Positions 7,593 to 15,697 of a stretch of DNA of 19,807 bases are shown here, piece by piece (within the stretch, counting starts at the first letter, position 1; each line of letters opens with the position of its first letter). The stretch is from Melaminivora alkalimesophila. GTDB taxonomy: Bacteria; Pseudomonadota; Gammaproteobacteria; Burkholderiales; Burkholderiaceae_C. Under the pieces are notes generated by a model that searched no databases, was not told the DNA's origin, and saw only the letters and a program-made list of their open reading frames with translations. The DNA is taken from positions 1-19,807 of the forward strand of contig NZ_ALEE01000205.1 of the NCBI RefSeq assembly GCF_000282995.1. The letters run 5' to 3'. A program made the position numbers and the translations under genes.

Positions 7593-9056
7593 ATGAAAAA
7601 GACCTTCATGGGTATGCGCCTGCGCCGTTTGCGTGAAGAGCGCGGCCTGACCCAAGTGGCGCTGGCGCGGGCGCTGGGCCTATCGGCCAGCTACCTGAAC
7701 CAGCTCGAGCAAAACCAGCGACCGCTCACCGTACCGGTGCTGCTGAAGATCAATGCCGCGTTCGGCGTCGATGTGCAGCACTTCTCCGAGGACGATGAGG
7801 CACGTCTGGTGGCTGGACTGCGCGAGGTGTGCGCCGAACTGGCTGGCGGGGCGCCGCAGGACGCCGTGTCATTGGCAGAAATCCGCGAATTGGCCGCGAA
7901 CATGCCATCCGTGGCGCGCACGTTGCTCAGGCTGCACGACGGCTGGCGTGCCGCCGACGAGCGCCTGGCCGCGCTCTCCCAGCACCTGGAGGACGGGCGC
8001 GCGGGCCTGGCCGCCGGGCTGCACGCCCCGCCACCCATGGCCTTCGAGCAGGTGCGTGACTTCTTCTATTCGCAGCACAACCACATTGCGGCGCTGGACG
8101 AAGCTGCGGAAGCGCTGGCCATGGATTGGCAGTTGCCCGAGCGGGTGTGCGACATCGCCCTGGCGCAGCGTCTGGAATCGCGGCACGGCGTGCGTGTGGC
8201 CCTGCTGCCCGAGGCCGCGCCCGGGCGCGAGGGCGAAGCCGCGCTGCGCCGCTTCGATGCCCAGGCGCGGGTGCTGTATCTGGGAGCCAGTCTGCGGCCG
8301 GCGCAGCGGGCCTTCCAGATGGCGACGCAGCTGGCCTTCCTCGAGGTGGAGGAAGTGCTGCGCCGGACGGTGGCCCAGGCCGTGCAGTCGACCAGCCTGG
8401 GGAGCGATGCGGCGCAGTCGCTGGCGCGCATCGGCCTGGCCAACTACTTCGCCGGCGCGCTGCTGCTGCCCTACACGCGCTTTCTGGGCGCGGCCGAAGC
8501 ACTGCACTACGACATCGAGCGGCTGGCGCAGCGCTTCGGCGTGGGGTTCGAGACCGTGTGCCACCGCCTGTCCACGCTGCAGCGCCCGGGTGCGCGCGGC
8601 GTGCCGTTCTTCTTCATCCGCGTGGACCGGGCGGGCAACATCAGCAAGCGCCAGTCGGCCACGCATTTCCACTTCAGCAAGATCGGCGGCACCTGCCCGC
8701 TGTGGAATGTGTACGAGGCCTTCGCCCAGCCCGGGCGCATCGTGCGCCAGCTGGCGCGCATGCCCGATGGCAGGTCGTACCTGTGGATCGCCCGCACCGT
8801 CACGCGCAGCGCCGGCGGCTGGGGGGCGCCGGCCAAGCAGTTCTCGGTGGCGCTGGGCTGCGACGTGCAGCACGCAGGCGCCCTGGTCTACGGGCGCGGG
8901 CTGGACCTGGGCGACCCGGCGGCCTATGTGCCGATCGGCATGGGCTGCAAGGTCTGCGAACGCACGGCCTGCCCGCAGCGGGCGTTTCCGCCGATCGGGC
9001 GGGCGTTGCAGGTCAGCGAGGACAGGAGCAGCCTGGTGCCGTATGGAACAGGGTGA
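7593..9056 (+). CDS. XRE-family regulator, RamB/PrpR/ScfR type, of propionate catabolism
   Basis: A 487-residue protein. Residues 8-62 form a helix-turn-helix of the XRE class ('[29 protein letters not shown]'). A long middle region follows, of the IrrE/ImmA-like kind seen in short-chain fatty acyl regulators, with '[20 protein letters not shown]' near residue 273, but no HExxH zinc motif is visible. The C-terminal part carries C423, C452, C455 and C460 ('[17 protein letters not shown]'), a pattern conserved in this family. Actinobacterial RamB and mycobacterial PrpR, which control glyoxylate and methylcitrate genes in response to acyl-CoA, are the closest named relatives I can offer. Its position divergent to prpC supports a role in controlling that operon. 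ATGs at 7608 and 7614 are alternative starts; no clear Shine-Dalgarno decides between them. Confidence 0.9.
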   Translation: MKKTFMGMRLRRLREERGLTQVALARALGLSASYLNQLEQNQRPLTVPVLLKINAAFGVDVQHFSEDDEARLVAGLREVCAELAGGAPQDAVSLAEIRELAANMPSVARTLLRLHDGWRAADERLAALSQHLEDGRAGLAAGLHAPPPMAFEQVRDFFYSQHNHIAALDEAAEALAMDWQLPERVCDIALAQRLESRHGVRVALLPEAAPGREGEAALRRFDAQARVLYLGASLRPAQRAFQMATQLAFLEVEEVLRRTVAQAVQSTSLGSDAAQSLARIGLANYFAGALLLPYTRFLGAAEALHYDIERLAQRFGVGFETVCHRLSTLQRPGARGVPFFFIRVDRAGNISKRQSATHFHFSKIGGTCPLWNVYEAFAQPGRIVRQLARMPDGRSYLWIARTVTRSAGGWGAPAKQFSVALGCDVQHAGALVYGRGLDLGDPAAYVPIGMGCKVCERTACPQRAFPPIGRALQVSEDRSSLVPYGTG

Positions 9057-9107
9057 TGCCGGACGTCCACCATCCCGTCGCTGTCGATTCATCGGACGGT
9101 TGGAAGC

Positions 9108-9551
9108 TCACGACCCGCCACCCCCCTCATCCACCGAAGCGCTCCACCGATCCCCCCAGCCCCCGCGCAGCTGGTCGATATTGCGCCGGTCGCGTTTCGT
9201 CGGACGACCGTCGCGCAGCGCCGCCGCCGGCTCCGGCGCCAGCCGCCGCGCCTGCGCCGCCTGCTCGCGCGCCGCGATGCTCTCGGCGGTTTCCTCGTAC
9301 AGCTGCTGCGCCACCGGCGCCGGCCCGCGCATGTTGCTCAAGGCCCGCACCACCACCGTGCGCGCCACATGGCCCTGGCGCAGCGCCACGGTATCGCCCA
9401 CGCGCAGCTCGCGCGCGGCCTTGGCCGCCTGGCCGTTCACGGTGACGCGGCCGCGGCCGATCTCATCCACGGCCAAGCCGCGCGTCTTGTAGAAGCGCGC
9501 GCACCACAGCCATTTGTCCAGGCGCATGGTTTCGGTGGGAAGGGCGGTCAT
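9108..9551 (-). CDS. hslR: Heat shock protein Hsp15, S4-domain RNA-binding protein
   Basis: A 147-residue S4-domain protein matching Hsp15. The segments 'MRLDKWLWCARFYKTRGLAVDEI', 'VNGQAAKAARELRVGDTVALRQG' and 'LYEETAESIAAREQ' follow the E. coli sequence closely. Hsp15 binds 50S subunits that carry a nascent chain after premature dissociation and helps free the tRNA (family knowledge). The S4 domain covers about residues 9-60. The C-terminal tail is basic ('RPTKRDRRNIDQLRGG') and then becomes Gly-rich. The ATG at 9551 has GGAGGGAG directly in front, a rather tight spacing; Met9 is the alternative start. It lies 104 bases after hemH on the same strand and converges on the regulator gene. Confidence 0.93.
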   Translation of the reverse strand: MTALPTETMRLDKWLWCARFYKTRGLAVDEIGRGRVTVNGQAAKAARELRVGDTVALRQGHVARTVVVRALSNMRGPAPVAQQLYEETAESIAAREQAAQARRLAPEPAAALRDGRPTKRDRRNIDQLRGGWGDRWSASVDEGGGGS

Positions 9552-9655
9552 CTCCCTCCATTCTTGCACGCAGCGCGCGGCGGGCAAGCAGGCGATCTTC
9601 GCGATGAACCTCGACCGGTGCCGGCCGCATGGTCCATCGCAGCCGGGAGCTCTGC

Positions 9656-10672
9656 TCAGGCCCCGTGCGCCGTCGGCCAGCCCGCCAGGTGCTGCTGCGC
9701 AATGTCGCGCAGCGCCGTGATCCACGCCCCGTCGTCGTTCAGGCAGGGGATGTAGCGAAACTCCTTGCCGCCCGCCGCGATGAAGGCGTCGCGCGCCTCC
9801 ATGCTGATCTCCTCCAGCGTCTCCAGGCAGTCGCCGGTGAAGCCGGGGCACATCACGTCCACCCGGCCCACGCCCGCCTGCGCCAGGCCGACCAGGGTGG
9901 GCTCGGTGTAGGGCTCGAGCCAGCGCGCGCGGCCGAAGCGCGACTGGAAGGTGACGATGTACTGGGCTTCCTGCAAACCCAGTGCTTCGGCCAGCAGCCG
10001 CGCGGTGGTGCGGCATTGCGCGGCGTACGGGTCGCCCAGGCGCACGTTGCGCTCGGGGATGCCGTGGAAGCTCATCACCAGCCGCTCGCCCGGCCCGCCT
10101 TCTCGCTGCCAGTGCGCACGCACGCTCGCCGCCAGCGCCGCGATGTAGCCCGGGTGGTCGTGGTAGCCGTTCACGAAGCGCAGCTCGGGGTAATGGCGCG
10201 CTCCGCGCACCCAGCCGGCCGTGGCGTCGAACAGGCTGGCCGTGGTCGTGCTCGAATACTGAGGGTACAGCGGCAGCACCAGCACCCGCTCCACGCCGCT
10301 GTCCTTGAGCGCCTGCAGCTGGGCGGGGATGGAAGGCCCGCCGTAGCGCATGGCGTGCAGCACGCGCACGCTGTGGCCGGCCTCGCCCAGCCAGCCGCGC
10401 AGCAGCACCGCCTGGCGCGCCGTCCACAGCGCCAGCGGCGAGCCCTCCGGCGTCCAGATGCTGGCGTACTTGGCGGCCGAGCTGCGCGGGCGCAGGCGCA
10501 GGATGAGGCCATACAGGATCGGTAGCCACAGCAGGCGGGGGATCTCCACCACGCGCGGATCGCCCAGGAACTGGGCCAGGTAACGCCGCACCGCCGCGGT
10601 CGTCGGAGCGTCGGGGGTGCCGAGGTTGCACAGCAGAACCGCGGTGCGGGGGGCTTGTTGGATGGCAGGCAT
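9656..10672 (-). CDS. hemH: Ferrochelatase HemH
   Basis: A 338-residue ferrochelatase, which inserts ferrous iron into protoporphyrin IX as the last step of protoheme synthesis. '[14 protein letters not shown]' at the N-terminus, '[15 protein letters not shown]' near residue 131 and 'SFHGIPERN' with the metal-site His (H203) are clear signatures. '[15 protein letters not shown]' provides the conserved acidic face. No C-terminal hydrophobic anchor is seen, as usual for bacterial forms. The ATG at 10672 fits family N-termini; the frame continues 20 residues upstream without homology. No Shine-Dalgarno is visible. It follows the glycosyltransferase gene by 63 bases on the same strand. Confidence 0.97.
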   Translation of the reverse strand: MPAIQQAPRTAVLLCNLGTPDAPTTAAVRRYLAQFLGDPRVVEIPRLLWLPILYGLILRLRPRSSAAKYASIWTPEGSPLALWTARQAVLLRGWLGEAGHSVRVLHAMRYGGPSIPAQLQALKDSGVERVLVLPLYPQYSSTTTASLFDATAGWVRGARHYPELRFVNGYHDHPGYIAALAASVRAHWQREGGPGERLVMSFHGIPERNVRLGDPYAAQCRTTARLLAEALGLQEAQYIVTFQSRFGRARWLEPYTEPTLVGLAQAGVGRVDVMCPGFTGDCLETLEEISMEARDAFIAAGGKEFRYIPCLNDDGAWITALRDIAQQHLAGWPTAHGA

Positions 10673-10735
10673 GGAGCGCGATTGTGACGGCTCGCCAATG
10701 CCGGAGCCTGCGCCCCGGTTCTGGCGTGGCAACGG

Positions 10736-12328
10736 TCAGAAATTGGAAGGGGCCGGGGCCGCCCGGCTGCAGCGCGCGGGCACATAGGCACGCCAGTGCA
10801 GGGTCAGCGCCGGGGCCTGCGCGTCGTGGGGCCAGGGCAGCTGCCACTGGCCGCGGTGCTCCTGCAGGGCGGCCAAGACGGTGGGATCGCCCAGCGGGGC
10901 GGGCGGCGCCGGCGCCTCATCGTCTTCGCGCAGCCACAGCGCGCCCCCGTGCAGCAGCCGCTGCGGCGTCACCCAGGGTGAGAAGCGCGCGTCGCCGGTG
11001 ACCAGCACCGAAGGCCGCTGCGCCAAGGGCACGGCCACCAGCCCCGCGAGCCAATAGTTGCCCGCGACCACGTCCAGCGGGCAGTGCGAGAGCGCGTCCC
11101 AGGTGGCGGCGGCCTGTGCCGCGAGGGCGGCCTGCGGCCAGTCGGTACGCGCCGGCTTGTGGCGCAGCTGCGCCCCGAAAGCCAGGTAGCCCAGCGACAG
11201 CGCGGTGGCCAGCACCAGCCAGGCCGCGGTGCCGCGCAATACGGGCGTGCGCAGCGGCGCCACCCAGCGCCCGGGCAGCCACGCAGCCACCAGCAGCCCG
11301 CTGAAGGCCCACATCGGCATGCCCCACATGTCGCGGATGCGCAGCCCGAGCGCCAATCCCAGCAGCGTCAACAACAGCCCCGGGCCCAGCGCGAGGCACC
11401 ACAGGTAGCCCGGCCACGTGGTATGCAGCGCATACCCGCGCGGGCCGCCCGTCAGCGCCGCGCCCGCCGCAGGCAGTGAGCGGCGCGCTCCCAGCGCGGC
11501 GCCCAGCAGCACCAGCAGCATCGGCAGGTGGTTCAACAGCTGGGTCGCCAGAAAACCCAGCGCAGCCAGCCGCGCACTGCTGCCGGGCGTCGCCGAGCGT
11601 TCGCCCATGTAGGTGAGCGGCAGCCAACCCGATTGCCACAGCCACTTCAGGTGCGGCGCCAGCACGGCCAGCAGCACGGCCAGCGCCAGCCACGGACCCG
11701 CCCCGCGCAGCCGCGCGCGCTGCGGCCCGAGCAGCAGGTACAGCCCCAGGCACAGTAGCAGGATGCCGATCGAGTACTTGGTCAACATGCCCAGCCCGCC
11801 CAGCAGCCCGAGCAGCAGCCAGTGGCGCGGCCGCCCTTCCTGCAGCGCGACCAGCATGGCCCAGCCGATGCCTGCCCACAGGGGCATCTGCGCGACGTTG
11901 TGGTTGAACTCCAGCGCCGGGCGCGTGTAGAAGGCGACGCCCATGGTCAGCGCGGTGCCCAGCAGCGCGCGCTGCGGCCCGAGCAGGCGCCGCCCGGTGA
12001 GCCACACGAACCCCAGCGTGGCGGCGATGCACAGCTGGCTCAGCAGGAACGGCCCCACGTTTCCGAAGGCGCGGTAAAACAGGTGCAGCACCCACGGCGC
12101 GAGTGGCGGGTGCTTGTAGTAGCCCCACTGCCACTCGCGGCCCCAGGAAATGCTCTCGACCACGTCGAAGGGCAGGCTCGACAGCAGCCGCGGCGGCAGC
12201 ACCGACCACACGAGCACATACAGCAGTGCAAAGGCGAGCAACTGCTGCCATTGCGCGCGCGGCAAGGCCTCCGGCGCCGGTCCGCCGGTCGGGACAGGCC
12301 CAGGGATGGGACGGAAGCGGGCGCTCAC
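10736..12328 (-). CDS. GT39-like (ArnT/PMT) integral membrane glycosyltransferase
   Basis: A 530-residue, very hydrophobic protein with about ten to twelve predicted membrane segments. After the first segment comes the loop '[29 protein letters not shown]', shown here only as a landmark: D55 and E59 followed by the HPPL motif (73-76) are typical of GT-C fold, family 39-like enzymes such as ArnT, which move a sugar from a polyprenyl-phosphate donor onto a lipid or protein. The C-terminal 120 residues are soluble and probably periplasmic. Donor and acceptor cannot be told. The GTG start at 12328 overlaps the mutS stop (GTGA), so translation is probably coupled to mutS. Upstream open frame lies antisense-like within mutS and is not coding. 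Confidence 0.85.
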   Translation of the reverse strand: MSARFRPIPGPVPTGGPAPEALPRAQWQQLLAFALLYVLVWSVLPPRLLSSLPFDVVESISWGREWQWGYYKHPPLAPWVLHLFYRAFGNVGPFLLSQLCIAATLGFVWLTGRRLLGPQRALLGTALTMGVAFYTRPALEFNHNVAQMPLWAGIGWAMLVALQEGRPRHWLLLGLLGGLGMLTKYSIGILLLCLGLYLLLGPQRARLRGAGPWLALAVLLAVLAPHLKWLWQSGWLPLTYMGERSATPGSSARLAALGFLATQLLNHLPMLLVLLGAALGARRSLPAAGAALTGGPRGYALHTTWPGYLWCLALGPGLLLTLLGLALGLRIRDMWGMPMWAFSGLLVAAWLPGRWVAPLRTPVLRGTAAWLVLATALSLGYLAFGAQLRHKPARTDWPQAALAAQAAATWDALSHCPLDVVAGNYWLAGLVAVPLAQRPSVLVTGDARFSPWVTPQRLLHGGALWLREDDEAPAPPAPLGDPTVLAALQEHRGQWQLPWPHDAQAPALTLHWRAYVPARCSRAAPAPSNF

Positions 12329-14973
12329 GTACCCGCCACGTCCGGCAACGCCTTCAGCCGGTACAAGGCGTCCAGCGCCTCGCGCGGGCTCATGGCGTCC
12401 GGGTCGATGCGCGCCAGGGCTTCTTCCAGCGGGCTCGGCCCGGACGGCGGCGGCGTGGGCGGAGGGGCGAACAGGTCCACCTGCTGCTGCGCGCTGGCGG
12501 CGCGCTCCTCCAGCTGCGCAAGCACGTGGCGCGCCTGCTGTACCACGCTCGCCGGCACGCCCGCCAGCCGCGCGACCTGCACGCCGTAGCTGCGGCTGGC
12601 CGGCCCGGGCTGCAGCTCGTGCAGGAACACGATGTCGCCGCCCGACTCGGCCGCGCCGACGTGCACGTTGACGGCGTGCGCGTGGCGCGCCGCCAGCTCC
12701 GTCAGCTCGAAGTAGTGCGTGGCGAACAGCGTGAAGGCGCGCGTCCGGTCGTGCAGGTGGGTGGCGATGCTGCTGGCCAGCGCCAGGCCGTCGAGCGTGC
12801 TGGTGCCCCGGCCGATCTCGTCCATGAGCACCAACGACTGGGCGGTCGCGCCGTGCAGGATCTGCGCCGCCTCGGTCATCTCCAGCATGAAGGTCGATTG
12901 GGCATTCGCCAGGTCGTCGGCCGCGCCGATGCGCGTGTGGATGGCGTCGATCGGCCCGAGCCGGCAGCGGGTCGCGGGAACGTGGCTGCCCATGCTTGCC
13001 AGCAGCACGATCAGCGCCACCTGCCGCATGTAGGTGGACTTGCCGCCCATGTTGGGCCCGGTGATGATCTGCATGCGCGTGTTGGCGTTCAGGCGCGTGT
13101 GGTTGGCGATGAAGGCGCCGCGGCTGGTCTCCGCCAGGCGCGCCTCGACCACCGGGTGGCGCCCGCCCTCGATCTCGATGCAGGGCTCGGGCACGAACTG
13201 CGGGGCGCACCAGCCGAGCGTGTGCGCCCGCTCCGCCAGGCAGCACAGCGCATCGAGCGCAGCGAGCGCCTGCGCCACGCGCGCCAGCGCCGCGACGTGC
13301 GGCTGCAGCTGCGCCAGCACCTGTTCGTAGAGCCACTTCTCGCGCGCCAGCGCCCGCTCCTGTGCCGACAGTGCCTTGTCCTCGAAGGCCTTGAGTTCGG
13401 GCGTGATGTAGCGTTCGGCGTTCTTGAGCGTTTGGCGCCGGCGCCACTCGGCCGGCACCTTGTCGGCGTGGCTGCTCGTCACCTCGATGTAGAAGCCATG
13501 CACCTTGTTGAACTGCACGCGCAGGTTCGGGATGCCGGTGCGCTCGCGCTCGCGCGCCTCCAGCTCCAGCAGGAACTCGTCGCAGTGGTCGCGGATGCCG
13601 CGCAATTCGTCCAGTTCGGCATCGAAGCCCTCGGCGATCACGCCGCCGTCGCGCAGCAAGGCCGCAGGCTCGGGGGCGATCGCCGCATCCAGCAGCGCCA
13701 CGCAGTCCGGCGGCGGCACCAGGGCGCCGAACAGCTCGGCGAGGAACGGGTCCGCACCGGCCTCGAAAGAGGCGAGGGCCTGCGCCTTGCGCAGCGTGGC
13801 CGCCAGGGCCACCAGCTCGCGCGGGCGCACCTGAGCGAGGGCGATGCGCGCGCCGATGCGCTCCACGTCGCACACGCCGCGCAGCTCCTCGCGCAGCAGC
13901 CGCCAGGGCCGCAGCGGACTCCCGCCCGCCGCCTCGCCACCACCACGCAGCGCCGTGGTGGCTGCCAGGCGCCGGCGTGCCTCGCTGCGGTCGCGCCGCG
14001 GCTCCAGCAGCCACGAGCGCAGCAGGCGGCTGCCCATGCCCGTCATGCAGGTGTCCAGGAGCGAGAACAGCGTGGGCGCCTCCTCGCCGCGCAGCGTGCG
14101 CGTCAGCTCCAGGTTGCGCCGCGTGGCCGGCGGCAGCTCGATCAGCTCGTCCGCGCGCTGCACGCGCAGCTCGCGCACGTGCGTGAGCGCCTGGCCCTGC
14201 GTATGTTCGGCGTAGTGCAGCAGCGCCGCGGCCGCGGCATGCGCCAGCGGCAGCTCGGCCGCGCCCCAGGCCTCCAGGCTGGCCGCGCCCAGGTGTTCGA
14301 GCAGCGTGCGCTCGCCCAGGCCGGCATCGAATTGCCAATCGGGCCGCCCGCAGGTGGGGCAGGTCAGCTGCCCGCCGCGGCGCAGTCCCGCCAGCGCCTC
14401 GGCCAGCGCCGGTGCTGCCGTGCTGGCGTGGACCAGCTCGCTGGGCGCGATGCGCGCCAGCCAGCCGGGCAGCCCGTCCTCGGCGCATTCCGCCAGGTGC
14501 ACGACGCCCTGCGTCACGCTCATCCACGCCAGCCCCAGCCGCCGGCGCGCGCCCTGGTGCACTGCCAGCAGCATCGCCTCGCTGCGGTCCGGCAGCAGCG
14601 CGCTGTCCGTGAGCGTGCCGGGCGTGACCACGCGCACCACCTTGCGCTCCACCGGTCCCTTGCCGGCGCCGACCTCGCCCACCTGCTCGGCGATGGCCAC
14701 CGACTCGCCCAGCCGGATCAACCGCCCCAGGTGTTGCTCCAGCGCGTGGTAGGGCACGCCCGCCATGGTCACCGGCTGCCCGGCGGACTGGCCGCGCTGC
14801 GTGAGCGTCAGGTCGAGCAGTTGCGCCGCGCGCTCCGCGTCCTCGTAGAAAAGTTCGTAGAAGTCGCCCATCCGGTACAGCAGCAGCGTGTCCGGATACC
14901 CGGCCTTGAGCGCCAGGTACTGGGCCATCATGGGCGTGTGCTGGGAGAGGTCGTCGATAAGGGGGGCGGTCAC
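12325..14973 (-). CDS. mutS: DNA mismatch repair ATPase MutS
   Basis: A full-length 882-residue MutS. The mismatch-recognition motif F38-Y39-E40 lies in '[14 protein letters not shown]'. The connector and core follow ('SKGPVERK'-like '[17 protein letters not shown]', then '[10 protein letters not shown]'). The ATPase has Walker A 'GPNMGGKST' at about 639-647 and Walker B '[16 protein letters not shown]' near 716. MutS binds mismatches and recruits MutL (family knowledge). The GTG at 14973 is chosen because '[12 protein letters not shown]' downstream aligns with the E. coli N-terminus at residue 12 or so; no Shine-Dalgarno is evident. A promoter is visible about 83 bases upstream. The C-terminus ends 'LPDVAGT' and overlaps the glycosyltransferase start by 4 bases. 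Confidence 0.99.
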   Translation of the reverse strand: MTAPLIDDLSQHTPMMAQYLALKAGYPDTLLLYRMGDFYELFYEDAERAAQLLDLTLTQRGQSAGQPVTMAGVPYHALEQHLGRLIRLGESVAIAEQVGEVGAGKGPVERKVVRVVTPGTLTDSALLPDRSEAMLLAVHQGARRRLGLAWMSVTQGVVHLAECAEDGLPGWLARIAPSELVHASTAAPALAEALAGLRRGGQLTCPTCGRPDWQFDAGLGERTLLEHLGAASLEAWGAAELPLAHAAAAALLHYAEHTQGQALTHVRELRVQRADELIELPPATRRNLELTRTLRGEEAPTLFSLLDTCMTGMGSRLLRSWLLEPRRDRSEARRRLAATTALRGGGEAAGGSPLRPWRLLREELRGVCDVERIGARIALAQVRPRELVALAATLRKAQALASFEAGADPFLAELFGALVPPPDCVALLDAAIAPEPAALLRDGGVIAEGFDAELDELRGIRDHCDEFLLELEARERERTGIPNLRVQFNKVHGFYIEVTSSHADKVPAEWRRRQTLKNAERYITPELKAFEDKALSAQERALAREKWLYEQVLAQLQPHVAALARVAQALAALDALCCLAERAHTLGWCAPQFVPEPCIEIEGGRHPVVEARLAETSRGAFIANHTRLNANTRMQIITGPNMGGKSTYMRQVALIVLLASMGSHVPATRCRLGPIDAIHTRIGAADDLANAQSTFMLEMTEAAQILHGATAQSLVLMDEIGRGTSTLDGLALASSIATHLHDRTRAFTLFATHYFELTELAARHAHAVNVHVGAAESGGDIVFLHELQPGPASRSYGVQVARLAGVPASVVQQARHVLAQLEERAASAQQQVDLFAPPPTPPPSGPSPLEEALARIDPDAMSPREALDALYRLKALPDVAGT

Positions 14974-15062
14974 GGCAGGGTCGGGGAGGTCGGGAAGGCG
15001 GCGCAGGGAGCGCCGCAGATTGTGTCACTGCAGCGCGCGCAGCGGCCAATGCGGAAGTTCAG

Positions 15063-15091
15063 AATATAAAAAGACAAAAACAATCTGTCAG
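15063..15091 (-). promoter_or_regulatory. Sigma-70 promoter of mutS
   Basis: On the minus strand, -35 CTGACA (15086-15091, 5 of 6 consensus bases) and -10 TATATT (15063-15068, 5 of 6) are separated by exactly 17 bases. Transcription would start near 15056, giving a mutS leader of about 83 nt. It is interleaved with the infA promoter on the other strand. Confidence 0.65.
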
Positions 15092-15099
15092 GTTATAAT
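15071..15099 (+). promoter_or_regulatory. Sigma-70 promoter of infA
   Basis: -35 AAGACA (15071-15076, 4 of 6 consensus bases) and a perfect -10 TATAAT (15094-15099) are 17 bases apart, in an AT-rich island within very GC-rich DNA. Transcription would start near 15106, just at the first stem of the structured leader, about 298 nt before the infA start codon. Confidence 0.7.
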
Positions 15100-15104
15100 A
15101 TCGG

Positions 15105-15403
15105 TCGTTCCCTCGCCGGGCGCGCTCCGCTGCAGGGCGGCTCCGCGGCCTTTTTCGGGAACGATCACTGCGTGCTCCCCGGTGCACGGCGCGCAGCACG
15201 CACGGCCTGTCGCCTGCCCCCCGCGGGGCATCCGGTGGCGGAGACCCTTTTTTTCAGTTTCATGGCGACGCCCTGCGCGGTTGCCTGGAAGCTTTTTCCC
15301 GGGGCCAGTCCCCGCAGAGGACGGACCCACGCCGCCGGCCGGCAGCAGGCATTTCGCCTGCGCTGGCGGTCCGTCCAGTGTCCCATTCAACCAAAGGAGT
15401 CCC
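15105..15403 (+). promoter_or_regulatory. Structured 5' leader of infA, about 300 nt
   Basis: The stretch between the promoter and infA has no convincing gene but several perfect inverted repeats. TCGTTCCC/GGGAACGA is at 15105-15112 and 15157-15164. TGCGTGCT/AGCACGCA is at 15169-15176 and 15195-15202. TGCCCC-CCGC-GGGGCA is at 15215-15230 and TCCG-GTGG-CGGA at 15231-15242. GGACGGACC/GGTCCGTCC is at 15319-15327 and 15368-15376, enclosing GCAGGC-ATTTC-GCCTGC at 15345-15361. The ribosome binding site AAAGGAG (15393-15399) follows the last stem. A long folded leader is typical of cold-shock genes and RNA thermosensors; that role is inference. It could instead host a separate small RNA. Confidence 0.6.
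15215..15254 (+). terminator. Possible attenuator inside the infA leader
   Basis: Two adjacent hairpins, TGCCCC-CCGC-GGGGCA (15215-15230) and TCCG-GTGG-CGGA (15231-15242), are followed five bases later by seven T (15248-15254). This resembles an intrinsic terminator about 150 nt into the leader. The second stem is only four base pairs, so strength is doubtful. Confidence 0.3.
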
Positions 15404-15667
15404 ATGTCCAAGGAAGACCTCATTGAAATGCAAGGCGTCGTCGACGAAGTGCTGCCCGACACGCGCTACCGCGTCACGCTGGAAAACGGCCACACCCTGA
15501 CCGCCTACTCGGGCGGCAAGATGCGCAAGCACCGCATCCGCGTCATCGCCGGAGATCGTGTCACGCTGGAGATGTCGCCCTACGACCTGAACAAGGGGCG
15601 GATCACTTTCCGCCACATCGAAAACCGCGGCCGCCCCGGCCCGCGTCCCGGCCAGCGCCGCCGCTGA
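15404..15667 (+). CDS. infA: Translation initiation factor IF-1, long form
   Basis: An 87-residue IF-1 with the S1/OB-fold sequence '[24 protein letters not shown]' at its start (given in part as a landmark) and 'SGKMRK'-equivalent '[17 protein letters not shown]', '[14 protein letters not shown]' later. IF-1 binds the 30S A site during initiation. The usual length is about 72 residues; here a 15-residue tail rich in Arg, Gly and Pro ('[16 protein letters not shown]') is added. Betaproteobacteria commonly carry a second infA outside the ribosomal-protein operon, and the isolated position here suggests this is that copy. AAAGGAG (15393-15399) four bases before the ATG fixes the start. The long structured leader suggests post-transcriptional or temperature control. 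Confidence 0.96.
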   Translation: MSKEDLIEMQGVVDEVLPDTRYRVTLENGHTLTAYSGGKMRKHRIRVIAGDRVTLEMSPYDLNKGRITFRHIENRGRPGPRPGQRRR

Positions 15668-15671
15668 GGCC

Positions 15672-15696
15672 AGGCGCCCGCGCTGCCGGCGCGCCT
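15672..15696. terminator. Weak bidirectional hairpin between infA and the GGDEF gene
   Basis: AGGCGC (15672-15677) and GCGCCT (15691-15696) pair, with an inner CCG/CGG step. The stem sits in the 30-base gap between two convergent genes. It lacks a T-run on either strand, so termination is uncertain. Confidence 0.28.
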
Positions 15697-15697
15697 C

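Noticed and set aside
9057..9107. A terminator between the convergent regulator and hslR genes
   Set aside because: No stable stem with a following T-run is visible on either strand.
9552..9655. A small gene or promoter between hemH and hslR
   Set aside because: The 104 bases hold no convincing start, ribosome site or promoter pair apart from the hslR Shine-Dalgarno.
12329..15049. Apparent 900-residue N-terminal extension of the glycosyltransferase
   Set aside because: The open frame lies within mutS in another phase and has random GC-rich composition. The GTG at 12328, overlapping the mutS stop and just before the first membrane segment, is the credible start.
12103..15069. A 988-codon open frame on the plus strand opposite mutS
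   Set aside because: It is the antisense shadow of mutS. The protein is Arg/Gln/His/Ala-rich without domains, and it runs through both promoters at 15063-15099.
15172..15426. Possible leader peptide of up to 84 codons overlapping the infA start
   Set aside because: Neither its GTG start nor the internal ATG at 15261 has a well-placed Shine-Dalgarno, and the composition looks random. The base-paired structure explains the region better, although coupling cannot be excluded entirely.
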